In this document: positions 46,529-62,240 of the stretch, piece after piece
Numbering within the stretch: the stretch's first letter is position 1
How the letters are laid out: the number at the start of each line of letters is the position of its first letter
Assembly (NCBI RefSeq): GCF_029407905.1
Contig: NC_073641.1
Location: forward strand, 15,669,001 to 15,733,000
Direction: 5' to 3'
DNA: 64,000 nt
Source: Bubalus kerabau
Taxonomy: Eukaryota; Chordata; Mammalia; Artiodactyla; Bovidae
Made by a program: the position numbers and the translations under genes
The notes under the pieces: generated by a model
Database searches by the model: none
Told to the model about the DNA's origin: nothing
The model's input: only the letters and a program-made list of their open reading frames with translations

Positions 46529-46632
46529 TTGCAATTCAGTGCTTGGAGACAGTTTTTAAAATCAGTGCAGAAGACACACATCTAGCAGTTTCACAGCCTT
46601 TGACAGAAATGTTCACAAATTCCTTCTGTAAG
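46529..46632 (+). CDS. SGTB: SGTB coding exon 2 (residues 34-68)
   Basis: This 104-bp exon follows TATTTCAAG (AG at 46527-46528). Two bases complete Val34; the exon then encodes AIQCLETVFKISAEDTHLAV and SQPLTEMFTNSFCK, ending AAG|GTAAGC. It completes the N-terminal dimerisation region of the SGT family and leads into the linker before the TPR domain. Against remembered human SGTB it has A for P in KISAED and N for S in FTNSF. The exon ends on a codon boundary. Confidence 0.97.
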
Positions 46633-49581
46633 GTAAGCTTGCATCCTTTTCTCATTAGTATGGGATTATCTAAGTGTGACTACAGTATTATGTTGGATTG
46701 TCAATATTTGAGGGGCCAGGCTTAGGTAACTAACTTCTTCCTGGGTATAAATAAGATAGTTGGTCCCCATGGATATGATTTGGGACCTAAAAATGTAAGT
46801 TTTAATGTGCATTAGATTTTCATATTAGTAACTCTACTCATCCTCTCACCTTCTTTTATATTTAATGATATATCTTAGTTGACTTCTTAAGTCTTTTATA
46901 GTATTTGGGTGTTTTTAAATTTCTGACATCTGAATTAATGTTCCCCTAAAATGTGAAATACAAATTAAAAATAAAAATCTTAATGTTTAGGAAGAAACTG
47001 TATAAAAAAGGCATCATCATTTTGAGACAGATTTTTATCAAATTTGGCCATTAATGGGGCTCTTTAAACAGGGAAAGTTTCTGTGGTCAGTGTGCAAAGC
47101 CAAGACTGAAATCCAAGGATGCTAATCCCTGCTCCCTGGGATTGTTTACATGCTCTCTGGTTTCTGACCTTTTCAGGAAATATGGGTGAAAAGATTGAAA
47201 AATCTTAAGGTTGCTGGGTTTAGGGCCCCAGCAGACCTCCCATGTGATTTTTCATTACATTTTGGTGCCACGTGAATGTCTTTTAGTATTCTCACTGTGT
47301 ATTCAAGCTTCAGTACAGATTGAGGAACTCAGGAGAGGAGCTGAAACATGCAGGGTATCTTCAGCCTGGCAGGGATATTGCTGAGAATACCACACACACT
47401 GTTTCTAGAATTCACTGGTAAGAGGTCCTTAGAGGTGCATTGAAAATGGTGATTTGTCAGTAATCTGCTCCCTCCTTTTATACTTGGAAAAAGGATAATA
47501 CAGTTACACATTAATTCATCAAATAGATGAATTCTAATCATCTGAGAAGATGTAAGGAGCTAGTGGCATGTCTCCATGGTACTGTTCTTCTCTTTGGTTT
47601 CTGTGGTTCTTTCACTGTCTGGGCTCACAGCCTCTTCTGGGAGCCCTATTTCAGAGGCTGGGCATGGCAGCGGCAGGGCTGACCTTACCTCCAACGTGCA
47701 GAAGAGCCTGTGCTTGAGACAGGGCTTGGATTTGCTCACTCTTTTTGCTCCTGTCATCACTGACTAGCACTGAAGAGATCAAAACTATTTTTCTTCCCAG
47801 GAAACTCAGATTGATTTTTACACTCTGTTTGAATAGAGCTCTTTTTTTTTTTTTTTTTTCTATTTCTGATTGGATTTACTTGTAAAAGTTTGTTGCTTAC
47901 TATTTTAAATATATAGTTTCTTAAAACCGGCTCCATAGTATATCTACATGGGGTTATCTGTGGTATCAGTCCTTTCACAGTCCTATGAACAGGTGTGACT
48001 TCCTTGTGTAGGTGTCTGTTAGCAGGGTGTGGCAGAGAAAGTCTAAAACTTGTTTGAAGCAGCAGCAAGACTTAAAATTAGAGACATCACTGCCCTTCCA
48101 ATTGAATTTGGTTGTAATGTTGGACAGTTTATTTTTAGGATACTGCTTTCCTCCCCAATTAAGTTTATATACTAAATGGATTCTTTCCTTCTGTATAAAG
48201 TAGATAATACTTGTCCTCACATTGTGGACTGCTCAAATGTTTTCATGCATATGAGAATTTCATTCAGAAGGATTTAGAAGACAGAATGGACTATAACCCA
48301 TTTTTCAATATGCCATTTTTTGACCCCCCAGAGTCACTTTTTCACACATAAACTGCCTAGGCTTGTCAGGAGATCTGAAATGGAAGGAACTCTAAAAGCA
48401 AGTACTGCAGGGCAACAATGCATCTTTGAACTACACTTACATCCTGAAGCTGAAACAGTCCAGTTTAAGTAGTGATCTCTACTTATTAATGTTCCTAGTT
48501 GATTCTGTACTTTTTTATGTTAAAACTTTGCTTAGAAAAACTGATTGATAAAGACTAAAAAAAATAAGAACAACTTATATACCTTATAGTGATTTTGTAC
48601 CTGTGAAGATTTGTGTATAATTAACAAAGTGTATTTCCAGTGTTAGAGCTATCAAGTTTATTGCCATTTTAGTCAAAACAAAGGTAATGGTGAATGTATT
48701 TTAAATATGAATCATAGGTATATTGACTCCAAATTATGCCTTTTTGAAAATTATAAACATTTATTAACTTCAGAGTCAAGTTTAAAAACAACACAATTTA
48801 AAAGGAATCTTTCAAAAATGGAAAAATACATTGTGTTTCCATTACCACTCAAGACATTTCTAAATTTTTATTTAGTTTTCATAAGCACTTTGGTTTGAAC
48901 TTTATTATTGCAAAAGAGGTTTGAGGATGATAGTAGGTGCTAAAAGCAGGAATCTTATACTGTTTTTTATCTTATGAGGATTTTATGACCATTGTTTTAA
49001 AAAGTTTAAACAGTATGGAATGATATAATGAAGAGACTGAAAATCTTACTTCCAAATATTCCTACTGTTAACTTTTTGTGTGTTCCTTACTGTTGTTTGA
49101 TTTTCAGCCAGCGTGTGTATGAATATTTGTGTATATATTTAAATAACAGGATCATATTATAAATGTTTTATTGGTACCTGTGAATTTGATTTAGTAGGTT
49201 TCTCTTAGAATATTAGCACTGTATTTCTGAATTTTCACTAAACAATCCCTTGAACATATTTTTATTACTATTCTTTGTATATCAATTCCATTCTTTGTTC
49301 ATGAAGTAGGATTTCTAGGTATAGTGAAAGCAAGTAAAAAAAAAATTAATTCATATTTGTTCACTTTTTTCTGGAAAAATTCCACATATTCATTTTTCTA
49401 ATAAACGTATGTGAGGGGAGTTTTCCCCTATTTCTTGTTAACACTGTTATTTAGATGGTAGATTTCATGACATGAAATTATAGTTAATGTACTAAATAAT
49501 GGTTAAGTCATTATTACTGTAACTTATAGTTCTCTGGGATGACTCTATGAATGAAGTACATTGTATTTTATTTAATTTCAG
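46633..49581 (+). other. SGTB: SGTB intron 3
   Basis: About 2.9 kb between GTAAGC (46633) and TTTAATTTCAG (49581). A long T run lies at 47842-47859. At 49000-49330 the sequence looks like a degraded LINE, but I cannot name it. The rest shows no recognised feature. Confidence 0.8.
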
Positions 49582-49651
49582 AATGACATTCTGCCTCTCT
49601 CAAACTCAGTGCCTGAAGATATGGGAAAAGCTGATCAATTAAAAGATGAAG
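49582..49651 (+). CDS. SGTB: SGTB coding exon 3 (residues 69-91)
   Basis: This 70-bp exon after TTTAATTTCAG encodes NDILPLSNSVPEDMGKADQL and KDE, plus one base of Gly92, before G|GTAAAT. It covers the acidic linker and the first residues of the TPR domain (ADQLKDEGN is the start of TPR1 helix A). Differences from remembered human SGTB are conservative: I for V in NDILPL and M for V in EDMGK. Confidence 0.96.
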
Positions 49652-50140
49652 GTAAATGTTTCATAGAAAAATTACTTATTTAGTAAAAGTTTCTGCAGTG
49701 CTAGGGAAGGTGACTATGAACTGGTCAGATTCTGGTTTATACTGCCAAGACCGGATTGTCATACGTCCTTGTGGCATTTGTGAAACAGAAGTGAATGTGA
49801 TAGGGAAGAAGCCTGGAAATACAGATAGCTTGTGAACGATACAAGTATGGCATGTTTCAAGAGAAGCAGATCTGTTGTGAGGAAAACTTGCAAAACAAAT
49901 CACTTAAGGGGTGATTCTTATACCTGTGTTTGCTATGTGTACTCCAGGATCCCAAATTCTTTATGCTAAATAAAAGACATGAAAATGGTTTTCAGTATTA
50001 TTTTTAACTTTCCTGTATTTAGTGTTTTTGAGTTCTTTGACATGTGTTAATGTATGTATATGGCACTTAAGAGTTTATTAGCTAGCATGTTTGATTACTG
50101 TGTTATTAAATTTTCTAATAGTGGCTGTAGAAAGCTTGAA

Positions 50141-50350
50141 CATGAAAGTGTTAGTTCCTCAGTCATATCTGACTCTTTGTGACCCCATGGATTGTAGCCT
50201 GCCAGGCTCCTTTGTCCATGGAATTCTCCAGACAAGAATACTGGAGTGGGTAGCCACTTCCTTCTCCAGAGGATCTTCCTGACCCAGGGATTGAACCAGT
50301 GTCTCCCACATTGCAGGCAGATACTTAACCATCTGAGCCACGAGGGAAGC
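50141..50350 (-). repeat. Bov-tA SINE
   Basis: Complete reversed element: GAAAGTGTTAGTTCCTCAGT, AAGAATACTGGAGTGGGTAG, GGGATTGAACCAGTGTCTCC, ending GAGCCACGAGGGAAGC. Confidence 0.85.
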
Positions 50351-50774
50351 TATTGAAGCATACTTGATTTTTATAAATAAGTCAGCATTGAGACTCTGGG
50401 TTCAATTTTTCCATCATGGTCAGTTATGTTAAGCTATAGAGGCAAGCCTGGTCAGTCCTATAAGATTTCTAGTAAGGAGCTATAGGGCAGAGTCCTGATC
50501 TTCACCAGTGAATGAGAGTCGGAAAAGACCCTGTCCAATGGGCAGAGAGTAATTAGGGAATTTGTGATGTTCAGAAGCTGTACAAAAATGTTTTTATTTT
50601 CTGGCCTTTTTTTTTTTTTTTTTAGTTCATACTCTGAATAGGACAGTTGAGTTTTTGTTTAAAAAATCAGTTGGTGTCTAAGAAGTAGATATGAAAAAGA
50701 ATATGCTTTTCCCATTTTTCAAGCATGGTTCTCTCTATTAGGTCTATAAATTACACTATATCAGTGTTTTTAAT

Positions 50775-51050
50775 CAGAGAAGGCAATGGCACCCCACTCC
50801 AGTACTCCTGCCTGGAAAATCCCATGGATGGAGGAGCCTGGTAGGCTGCAGTCCATGGGGTCGCTGAGGGTCAGACACGACTTGAGCGACTTCACTTTCA
50901 CTTTTCACTTTCATGCATTGGAGAAGGAAATGGCAACCCACTGCAGTGTTCTTGCCTGGAGAATCCCAGGGACGGGGGAGCCTAGTGGGCTGCCGTCTAT
51001 GGGGTCACACAGAGTCGGACAAGACTGAAGTGACTTAGCAGTAGCAGTAG
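50775..51050 (+). repeat. Bov-A2 SINE with perfect target-site duplication
   Basis: Two BovA units, tail of AGCAGT repeats. The 13-bp repeat CAGTGTTTTTAAT is perfect at 50762-50774 and 51051-51063. Confidence 0.93.
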
Positions 51051-52551
51051 CAGTGTTTTTAATGGCTGCATAAGTGTTCCATGATACTGTGTGACCATGA
51101 TTTACTTACCTAGACAGATAATTTTTTAATCCTAAGTAACACTGTCTTTGTATCTTTGTCTATATTTAATTTCACTATTGTGTGATTATCTTCTTTGGAT
51201 TACATTAGAAAGTGCTGTGTTCAGTTTTCAATTTTTTATTTTCTCTAAGAAATCTTATTACTACAGTGACTTAAAATTTTAGAATTAGGACTTTCATAAA
51301 TTACCCGTAGAATAAAGTAATAGATCCTCATTGCTGTTTGAATTACAGTGTTCCCCAATGACTGAATTTAAACTATCTAGATACAAATGCATTTTCATAT
51401 ATTATTCTAATTGAAGCAATTTAATCTAATTTTTTTTCCTTCCACTTAGACTTTTGTAGTGTGTGAAATCCTCAGTGATGTATAATATTATATGCTTCGC
51501 TAAACATTTTGCTTTTGCAGCTCTCTTGCTTTAGCTCTAGTACTAAATGGCAAACTGAACTTTTATTTTTTGTCCCTCACATTTACTCCATCTGCGTGGC
51601 AGAACACTGGGAGTCTGCATTTCCTTGAGTTTGTTTTGATATAATGAATGTTAGTAAGTTGAGGGTTGGAATGAGCGGCAGAGTGAGGCTTATTTACTAT
51701 GGCAGCATGGGGAGACTGAATTACTTAACTGCTTTCACCTCTAACCAAAAGCTCCTATCCTTTGCTTTTCCCTAGGACATGTCACATCTAAGACACGTTA
51801 CCCATAAAGTTAAAGCAGCTGTCATACAGATTCTGCTATTCATGTGAAAACAGATGACTGTGGTAGATGGTCAAACATAGTTATTCCAGGCTGCATGTTA
51901 TACTTACCTGTGTTAATCAAGGTTTCTAGCTAGCTAGTACCTTCCCAGAAGGTTGCTTTCAAATATTTTTGTGTGCTTTGCTTCTGAAAAGCTGCAATAA
52001 GATCAGACAAAACCAGTAAGTGTTCATTGCTGTCATTCCCTGCCTTGTTAACAGAAGTAAAGACGTATCTCAAAGGGCTGTCTTGAGGAATAAAGGAGAC
52101 AGGAGAGTACTGTGTCTAAGTGTGCTGTGCAGTGCCTAGTTACAGGTATCTTCACAAATATCTGTGTCCCGAGTTTTTGTGTATTGAATATTTTTTGACT
52201 TGAATCTTTTTATCGTTAATATCACTATCTGTCTATATAGGTAGATAGATAGATTTTAGTATCTATACACTTGATGTGGCTTATGGGAAAAGACATACTA
52301 TAGGTTTTAATACAACCCAAGATAGGTCATGCCAAGACACAAAGATCCAACGAAAAGAAAATCCACAAAACCCAGAAAATTTAAATCTTTTACACAGAAC
52401 AAGCTAATCTATTTAAGTACTGAGTAAAGTACTGATATTATTAATTTCTTACTCAATCATAAAAACTATGTAATCCTTTTCTCTTCCTTAGAGGCTTTAT
52501 ACTCATTTCTTATGGAAGGTGGGATTTAAATTAATTTTTTGACTTTTAAAG

Positions 52552-52707
52552 AAAAGCTGTAATGAGCTGTAATAACATACCACATGCTGCACTGTGACAT
52601 GTATGATTCATCGGTTTCTAGTAGATTAACAAAAGCTGTAATGAGCTGTAATTAACATACCACATGCTACGCTGTGACATGTATGATTCATCGGTTTCTA
52701 GATTAAC
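52552..52707. repeat. Tandem duplication, about 78 bp, in an L1-like stretch
   Basis: Copy 1 (52552-52630) and copy 2 (52631-52707) both run from AAAAGCTGTAATGAGCTGTA to CTAGATTAAC or CTAGTAGATTAAC. They differ by a 1-bp and a 3-bp indel and two substitutions (TGCTGCACTG against TGCTACGCTG). Confidence 0.93.
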
Positions 52708-53666
52708 AGAGTTGCGTAGCCATCACCACCACTAAAGAACATTTTTCTCATCTCAAAGAGAAATCATGTGGAAATCACTTTATATCCATTTAGCAATCAT
52801 TCTTTATATCCATTTCCACTTTTAATTTGCAGTAACTTTTGTATGATTTTAGATGTCTTTCCTTTAATCTTCCTGTTCTCTGCAAATTTACATTCTTCTC
52901 CCATTAAGTATGTAATGATCTGTTAAAAAAAAAAAAAAAGGCTAATAGGAGAGCTTCTAGTTTAGAGATAACTGGAAGGAATAATAGAGGCTTTTGTTAT
53001 ATAAATCGTTCCTTCTAATCCCAGTGTTTTAAAAATTTCCATTTTTGAGCATTGGTTATTATAAGTGAGCATACCGCTTTTTTCTGTTTAATGGAATACA
53101 GAAGATAGCCACAGGAAATCCCTTATTTTGCTGAGCAGTTGTTAACATAGCTAAATTGTTGCCAGATGTATCTGCAGATGCCTTTCCTGAAGATCAGTAT
53201 CCTGTGGGCTAGCTGTGGTATCTGAAATGCTGTCTTTCTAGAAATTAATCTCCCGTAATCCTCTTTAAAAAAGAATCTATCTCTGGAAACGATACATAAA
53301 AAAAATATTATCTGCCAATAACATATTGACACAGTTAGTTTTTCTAGCTTACCCCCACAGCATGTTCGGAGGGCTTGCTCACTAGCGGGTATATGTTTTG
53401 ACAGGGAAGGAATGGAGAACCAGGTCCAGACTGAGATAGTGATTGTAGAGGGTGGTCCACCTGGAAGAGGGTTGGGCAGCTCTAAAAGGGAAGAGGGAGA
53501 TGAAGATAAGGAAAGTGAGAAGAGATTAGATTTTGCCAAGAGATAATCATTACTGTAGCATTTACTCACTTACTGAAGTCTGGTTTTATAAGATACTCAA
53601 TATTTTTGAAAGACTCTGCACTTCAAAATCATTCAAACACATTGAAGGCTAAGGAGTATCAGCTCT

Positions 53667-53930
53667 GCTGCTACTGCTAAGTCCCTTCAGTCGTGTCCTA
53701 CTCTGTGTGACCCCATAGACGGCAGCCCACTAGGCTCCGCTGTCCCTGGGATTCTCCAGGCAAGAACAGTGGAGTGGGTTGCCATTTCCTTCTCCAGTGC
53801 ATGAAAGTGAAAAGTGAAAGTGAAGTTGCTCAGTCGTGTCCGACCCCATGGACTGCAGCCCACCAGGCTCTTCCGTCCATGGGATTTTCCAGGCAAGAGT
53901 ACTGGAGTGGGTTGCCATTGCCTTCTCCGA
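53667..53930 (-). repeat. Bov-A2 SINE with target-site duplication
   Basis: Reversed dimer, tail GCTGCTACTGCTAAGTCCCT first, ending GCCATTGCCTTCTCCGA. ATCAGCTCT repeats perfectly at 53658-53666 and 53931-53939. Confidence 0.92.
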
Positions 53931-54094
53931 ATCAGCTCTACAGTACTATATAAAATTTATCTCCAGTGTGACTGAAAAATCATGTTATTGTCCTTTGTAT
54001 TACTGTAATTTTTTATGATTAAAATTTATCTTCCAGGCTTTACATTTTTTCCTGTATCTTGCACTTACTGTGCCTGTTGATTACTTTGTTTTAG

Positions 54095-54194
54095 GCAATA
54101 ATCACATGAAAGAAGAAAATTATGCTGCTGCAGTGGATTGTTACACACAGGCGATAGAATTGGATTCAAATAATGCAGTTTATTATTGTAACAG
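54095..54194 (+). CDS. SGTB: SGTB coding exon 4 (residues 92-125, TPR1)
   Basis: This 100-bp exon after TTGTTTTAG encodes the first tetratricopeptide repeat: [20 protein letters not shown] then [13 protein letters not shown], with AG of Arg125 before the donor AG|GTAAAC. TPR signature residues are visible: G92, N93, Y101, A104, Y108, A111 and I112. These repeats form the groove that holds the C-termini of HSP70 and HSP90. At residue 116 the codon is TCA (Ser, 54166-54168), where remembered SGTB and SGTA have Pro, the usual TPR position-32 residue. No later SGTB exon is found before 64000, so TPR2, TPR3 and the Q-rich tail lie outside. Confidence 0.97.
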
Positions 54195-55569
54195 GTAAAC
54201 TAGCATGATTGCGGCAGGTTTACAGTTCCTAAACATTTACATTAATAGCTCTGAAGGAGTCTTTTATAGCTCTGTAAAATTTGTTTCTTTATTTAGAAAA
54301 CTTTGAAAGTTTAGAAACGTATAAAGAAGGGAGAAAATAAACTCATGAATTTACCACTTACAGGCAACTGCTGTTACTAATAACCTGTTGGCATATGTTG
54401 TTTGATGTAAGTGTAATCAATTTCAGGTTCATCTTTTATTCACTGGGCATATCACAAACATGTCCTTAGTTTATTTAAATCCTTCATAAACATTATTTAA
54501 ATAGATATGAATTCGTCTCCTATTACTTCCTAATCTTTTTTTATTTCCAGTACCTTTCATTGTGGCTGGCAAACAAACAGGACTATTTTTTAATCAATGG
54601 ATGAATGTACCTTACTTTGCTTAATTCTTGACCTACTGATGGACATTGAAGTTGTCCATTTTTTCCCAATACTATACAGCTGCAATGAACATCTTTATTT
54701 CTAAAATTATTTTCTGGACTTAAGATTTTCTAGACTTTGGATCTATCCTTGGAAATGTACTCAGTTGGTCTAACAGTATATAAAAGTATGGAAAATGTTA
54801 AAAAATTTATTGATGCTAATTTCAAAATTATTTCAGCTTCTTTGAAAATATTTGAAAATTCTTTTCCTCCCCTAGGATATATGAATGTGTCTGTTTTTAC
54901 CACACCCTTATCAGCACTGTATATTTGAATTAGTATTTATTATTACTAATTTAATATTACTCTTGTTTTAAGAGTCTTGTCATTTACATTTTATTACTGG
55001 TGAGGCTGGACATTTTTCAAATGTTGGCCATTTGTGGGATCCCCCCCTCTAAATTATCTATTTGTATCTGTGGCAGGCTTCAGGCTGTTTGACCTCAGAT
55101 TTGTTTCTTTCCTTCCCTGTTCTTTCCTTTTTCATTAGGGTTTGACCACTATGGTCTGCATTTCCTAGGTGCCTTTCACACCTCTGTGTTCAGTCATGCA
55201 GGTACTGGCAGGAAATGGAGAGCAGAAGGAAGGGAGAAGGGAAAAAGAAGTCCCCTCTTTTTCCATCAGGGTCTTCATCCAGCAGAGGCTGCTTCTCTTC
55301 CTGTCTCCTGCTCCCACCTAAGATATCTGCTATGGTCCCAGCTTGTGCCAGGTGACATTGGGTTTTGGGCTGTGCATTCTGTTCTGTCTTAGGGATGGTA
55401 GTGGCTTTCTGCTGTTGCTAATCTCTGGATTCCTGCACAACATCCTGTTAGGTATCTCAGCTCTTCTATTAGCTATGTAATGAATTCCCTGCACTAAATT
55501 ATTCTGTGTTAGATACTAAAATTCCAATAGAACTTTCTGTCGTGATGGAAATGTTCTGTATCTGCATTG

Positions 55570-55760
55570 TCCAGTAGAGTAGCCACTAATTACAGTAGCT
55601 GTTGAGCACTGGGAATGTGACTAGTGCAATAGAGAAACTAAAATTTTAATGGTTAATTAATTTAAGACCAAGAGTCGGACACAACTGAGTGACTGAACTG
55701 AACTGAACTGAATTTAAGATGAGTTTAAATTAATTTAAATTTAAATAGGCACATGTGACT
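55570..55760. repeat. hAT-like DNA transposon remnant (tentative) carrying a BovB tail
   Basis: GTAGAGTAGCCACTAATTAC on the left and TAGGCACATGTGACTGGTAG on the right are diverged inverted ends around an A/T-rich centre. Same family as 14290-14470. The 44-bp insert lies at 55667-55710. Confidence 0.42.
55667..55710 (+). mobile_element. Ultra-short BovB 3' tail insertion (44 bp)
   Basis: Consists only of ACCAAGAGTCGGACACAACT, GAGTGACTGAACTG and a few ACTGA units, the extreme BovB 3' terminus. It is flanked by a perfect 8-bp repeat AATTTAAG at 55659-55666 and 55711-55718, so it is a complete insertion and not a degraded copy. Confidence 0.88.
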
Positions 55761-55782
55761 GGTAGTTTGCCTTTTGTTGTCT

Positions 55783-55849
55783 GGGCTTCCCTGGTGGCTC
55801 AGATGGTAAAACAATCTGCCTGCGATGCAGAAGAACCAGATTCAAACCC
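55783..55849 (+). repeat. Bov-tA tRNA-like head fused to BovB
   Basis: GGGCTTCCCTGGTGGCTCAG and the B-box-like AGATTCAAACCCTGAA are followed at once by BovB endonuclease-region sequence. There is no BovA body. Confidence 0.72.
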
Positions 55850-59365
<3,516 letters not shown>

Positions 59366-59491
59366 TGTGACTTCTGGCTGCCGTATTGGACACTATAGCT
59401 GTGTATTAAGGCTAAAACCTCTTTATCCTAATTGCATAGCTTATTGTTTGCCTTTTAATGTTTTTCACGTGTAAAAGTTTTAAATATTTAT

Positions 59492-59958
59492 ATAGTTCAG
59501 TTCAGTCGCTCAGTCGTGTCCGACTCTTTGCGGCCCCATGAACCGCAGCACGCCAGGCCTCCCTGTCCATCACCAACTCCCGGAGTTCACTCAGACTCAC
59601 GTCCATTGAGTCAGTGATGCCATCCAGCCATCTCATCCTCTGTCGTCCCCTTCTCCTCCTGCCCCCAATCCTTCCCAGCATCAGAGTCTTTTCCAATGAG
59701 TCAGCTCTTCACACGAGGTGGCCAAAGTACTGGAGCTTCAGCTTCAACATCAGTCCTTCCAATGAACACCCAGAACTGATCTCCTTTAGGATGGACTGCT
59801 TGGATCTTAGGATGGACTGCTTGGATCTCCTTGCAGTCCAAGGGACTCTCAAGAGTCTTCTCCAACACCACAGTTCAAAAGCATCAATTCTTTAGCACTC
59901 AGCTTTCTTTATAGTCCAATTCTCATATAGTCCAAATCCATACATGACCACTGGAAAC
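59492..59958 (-). mobile_element. BovB LINE 3' fragment, young copy
   Basis: Starts ATAGTTCAGTTCAGTCGCTC and ends TACATGACCACTGGAAAC. Close to the 8636 copy over the shared part. It has a 21-bp tandem duplication (59788-59829, unit AGGATGGACTGCTTGGATCT plus one base) and a short insertion near CTCATATAGTCCAAATCC. Confidence 0.9.
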
Positions 59959-61034
59959 ATATTTGTTTTTCTTTTCTTTTGTATTTTATTACAGTGTTTT
60001 TAGGCTGACAGCTCTGTTTACAGACTTGGCAGATAACATCTAGTTTCTTATTTTTCCTTTACATTTAAATTTTATCATGCCAAGTCTATTTTGGTCACTG
60101 GTATAACCATTTGAATCAATCTGAAGCTTTTCATGACTGAGATGTATAAAAATTACCTTTTATTATTTAAGTATTGGACTTGAAAGCAATCTTTATGTTA
60201 ATTTGGTCCAATCTTTCATTGAGCTTTTTTTTTTTTTTAATCATACTTAGGGTATTCATAGTCTTCTGAGATGTCTCTTCTCCCCTACCTTTTCTTTTGT
60301 GGTTATGTCTGTTGGGAAATTCTTCCTTGTTGATGCTGATTTTGTTTTCCCTGCAGCTTCTGTAGCTTCTCTCAATTGACTTTATTTTTATTCTAATGGC
60401 AGTTACAGAATAACTGATTCTTCTTTTTCATGACAGTACCCTTACATTTTTGAACTTTGTTTCTATGCTCATTTGAGTTCTTTTCTCCACATCAAATGTT
60501 CACAGCTTCTTCAATTTTACCTCACATAGTTCACTTTAAATCCTGCACTTTTGCTCTAAATCTTTCCGGTTTACCTGTATCTATTACTCTGAACTTCCCA
60601 GAAGTTAACATATCTGGCATTGGCTTGAGTAAAACAGTCTTCTAGGGTTCTCATTGAATCTACTTCTATAAAACACTATATATTAGTGTTTGGTAGCATT
60701 CTTTACTAAATGTATCTTTTGCTTGTTGAATCCTGTCCTCCTGTTTCACACACTCTGTGCCCCTCAGTTGTGTGTTCATTGGGCTCGTTCTTGCCCAGCA
60801 CCTGCTGCACACCAGTGTTGTCTCAGGAGGTAAAGTTGGTTGTTTGGACTCAAATACAGGATCTTATATTTTATCCCTATAGAATTTTATCTCGTTCTAG
60901 TCTTCTATGTATATGTTCCTTAATCATTTGGGATTATTTGTAATGTATTTGCTTTTGGTCCTAGCTTCATGTCACCCACAAATTTGAGAAGAGCACCATA
61001 TATTACATTGTATGAGTTACAGAGCCAGCTAGGG

Positions 61035-61290
61035 GAGCAGTCATGGGGAAGTAGTTAAGAACCGGGGTTCTAACCCACAATCTTTGAATTCTACTTTCTG
61101 GCTCTTCCACTTACATGTATGTGACCTTGAGCAAATTACCCTAATATCTTAGTTTCCCTATTGGTAAAATTGTGGATAATATTATTTATCTTATCATATT
61201 GTTGTAGAGATTAAATAGTACATATAAAGTGCTAGAATAGTGTCTAGTAAAGAGTGTTGTACACAGCAATAGCTATTATCATTATTGTTT
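61035..61290 (+). repeat. MIR SINE
   Basis: GTAGTTAAGAACCGGGGTTC, TGGCTCTTCCACTTACATGT, TGTGACCTTGAGCAAATTAC and GTTGTAGAGATTAAATAGTA follow the MIR consensus in forward order. Confidence 0.75.
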
Positions 61291-61699
61291 ATGTAATCTG
61301 GGGGTTTGCTTTAATCAGAATACGAAGAGAGATCCAAATTTATCGGGATCCAAATATCTTGTCAGTTATTTTTCTCTGAGTTACCAGTCTGGTAGTAATC
61401 CTGTTAAAATAGAAAAGAAATGATGTTAGTCTTATAGGACTTGTTCTGAATTAATCTAGTGGTTTTTTTCCATTTTGGGGGGATCTCAAACATTTTTAGT
61501 GAAGACATATGAAATTGAAAGTTTACAATGAATATGCATATGTCCAACCAAGATTTTGCCACTAATTTTTTAGTTTACTTGCTATATCCCATTTATTCAT
61601 CTATTTGTGCCTCTCTTATTTTTGATACATTTCACGGTAAACTGCAGCTATTGGTATATGCTCCCCTTAAATATTTTAGTATACATATCATTAAGTAGA

Positions 61700-62240
61700 G
61701 TTCAGTATTTTACATTCTTTTCTTTTGAGGTAAAATTTACACGCAATAAAAAGCACAGATCTTAACTATATGTTCACTGAGTATCGACAAGTGCATCCAC
61801 CTATATAACTCCACATCCCTGTCACGATAGTGAAAATTGCCACCAGCCCGGGAAGTTCCACCTGCCCTTCAGAGTCAGGTGCCTAAAACACTCACTGGAG
61901 AAAACTATTGTTTTTCCATAGACAATATTTGTCTCTGTTAGAATCTCATAAAAAAAGGAATCATACCATACATATCCTTGTGTATGAGACTTTTTTTGAT
62001 CAAATAATGGTTTTGGCATTCAGCCCGATTGTTGCGTGGTTCTTTCTTTTTAACTACTGAGTATTGGTTCTTTGAATGCGTCACAGTTTGTCTAGGCATT
62101 TTCCTATTCATAGGCACCTGGGCCACCTTTAATTGTTGTTGTTGTTTTTGTGTTGTCCAACATTTATAGTTGTTACCTTTGGGAGAGTTGGATCCATAAG
62201 GAATTTCATCTGGCCATACTGAAAGCCTACATTTTCTCTC
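61700..62240 (-). mobile_element. Old L1 fragment
   Basis: TTGAGGTAAAATTTACACGC, TCACTGAGTATCGACAAGTG, TAACTCCACATCCCTGTCAC and GGAATCATACCATACATATC are in the order of a reversed old mammalian L1 3' region. Contains a short GTT repeat at 62135-62148. Confidence 0.6.

Larger units (their letters stand above)
49652..54094 (+). other. SGTB: SGTB intron 4
   Basis: About 4.4 kb. Contains a Bov-tA (50141-50350), Bov-A2 copies (50775-51050 and 53667-53930), a 78-bp tandem duplication (52552-52707) in an old L1-like stretch, and homopolymer runs (T at about 50608-50624, A at about 52925-52939). The stretches 51064-52480 and 52940-53657 show nothing I can name. Confidence 0.8.
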
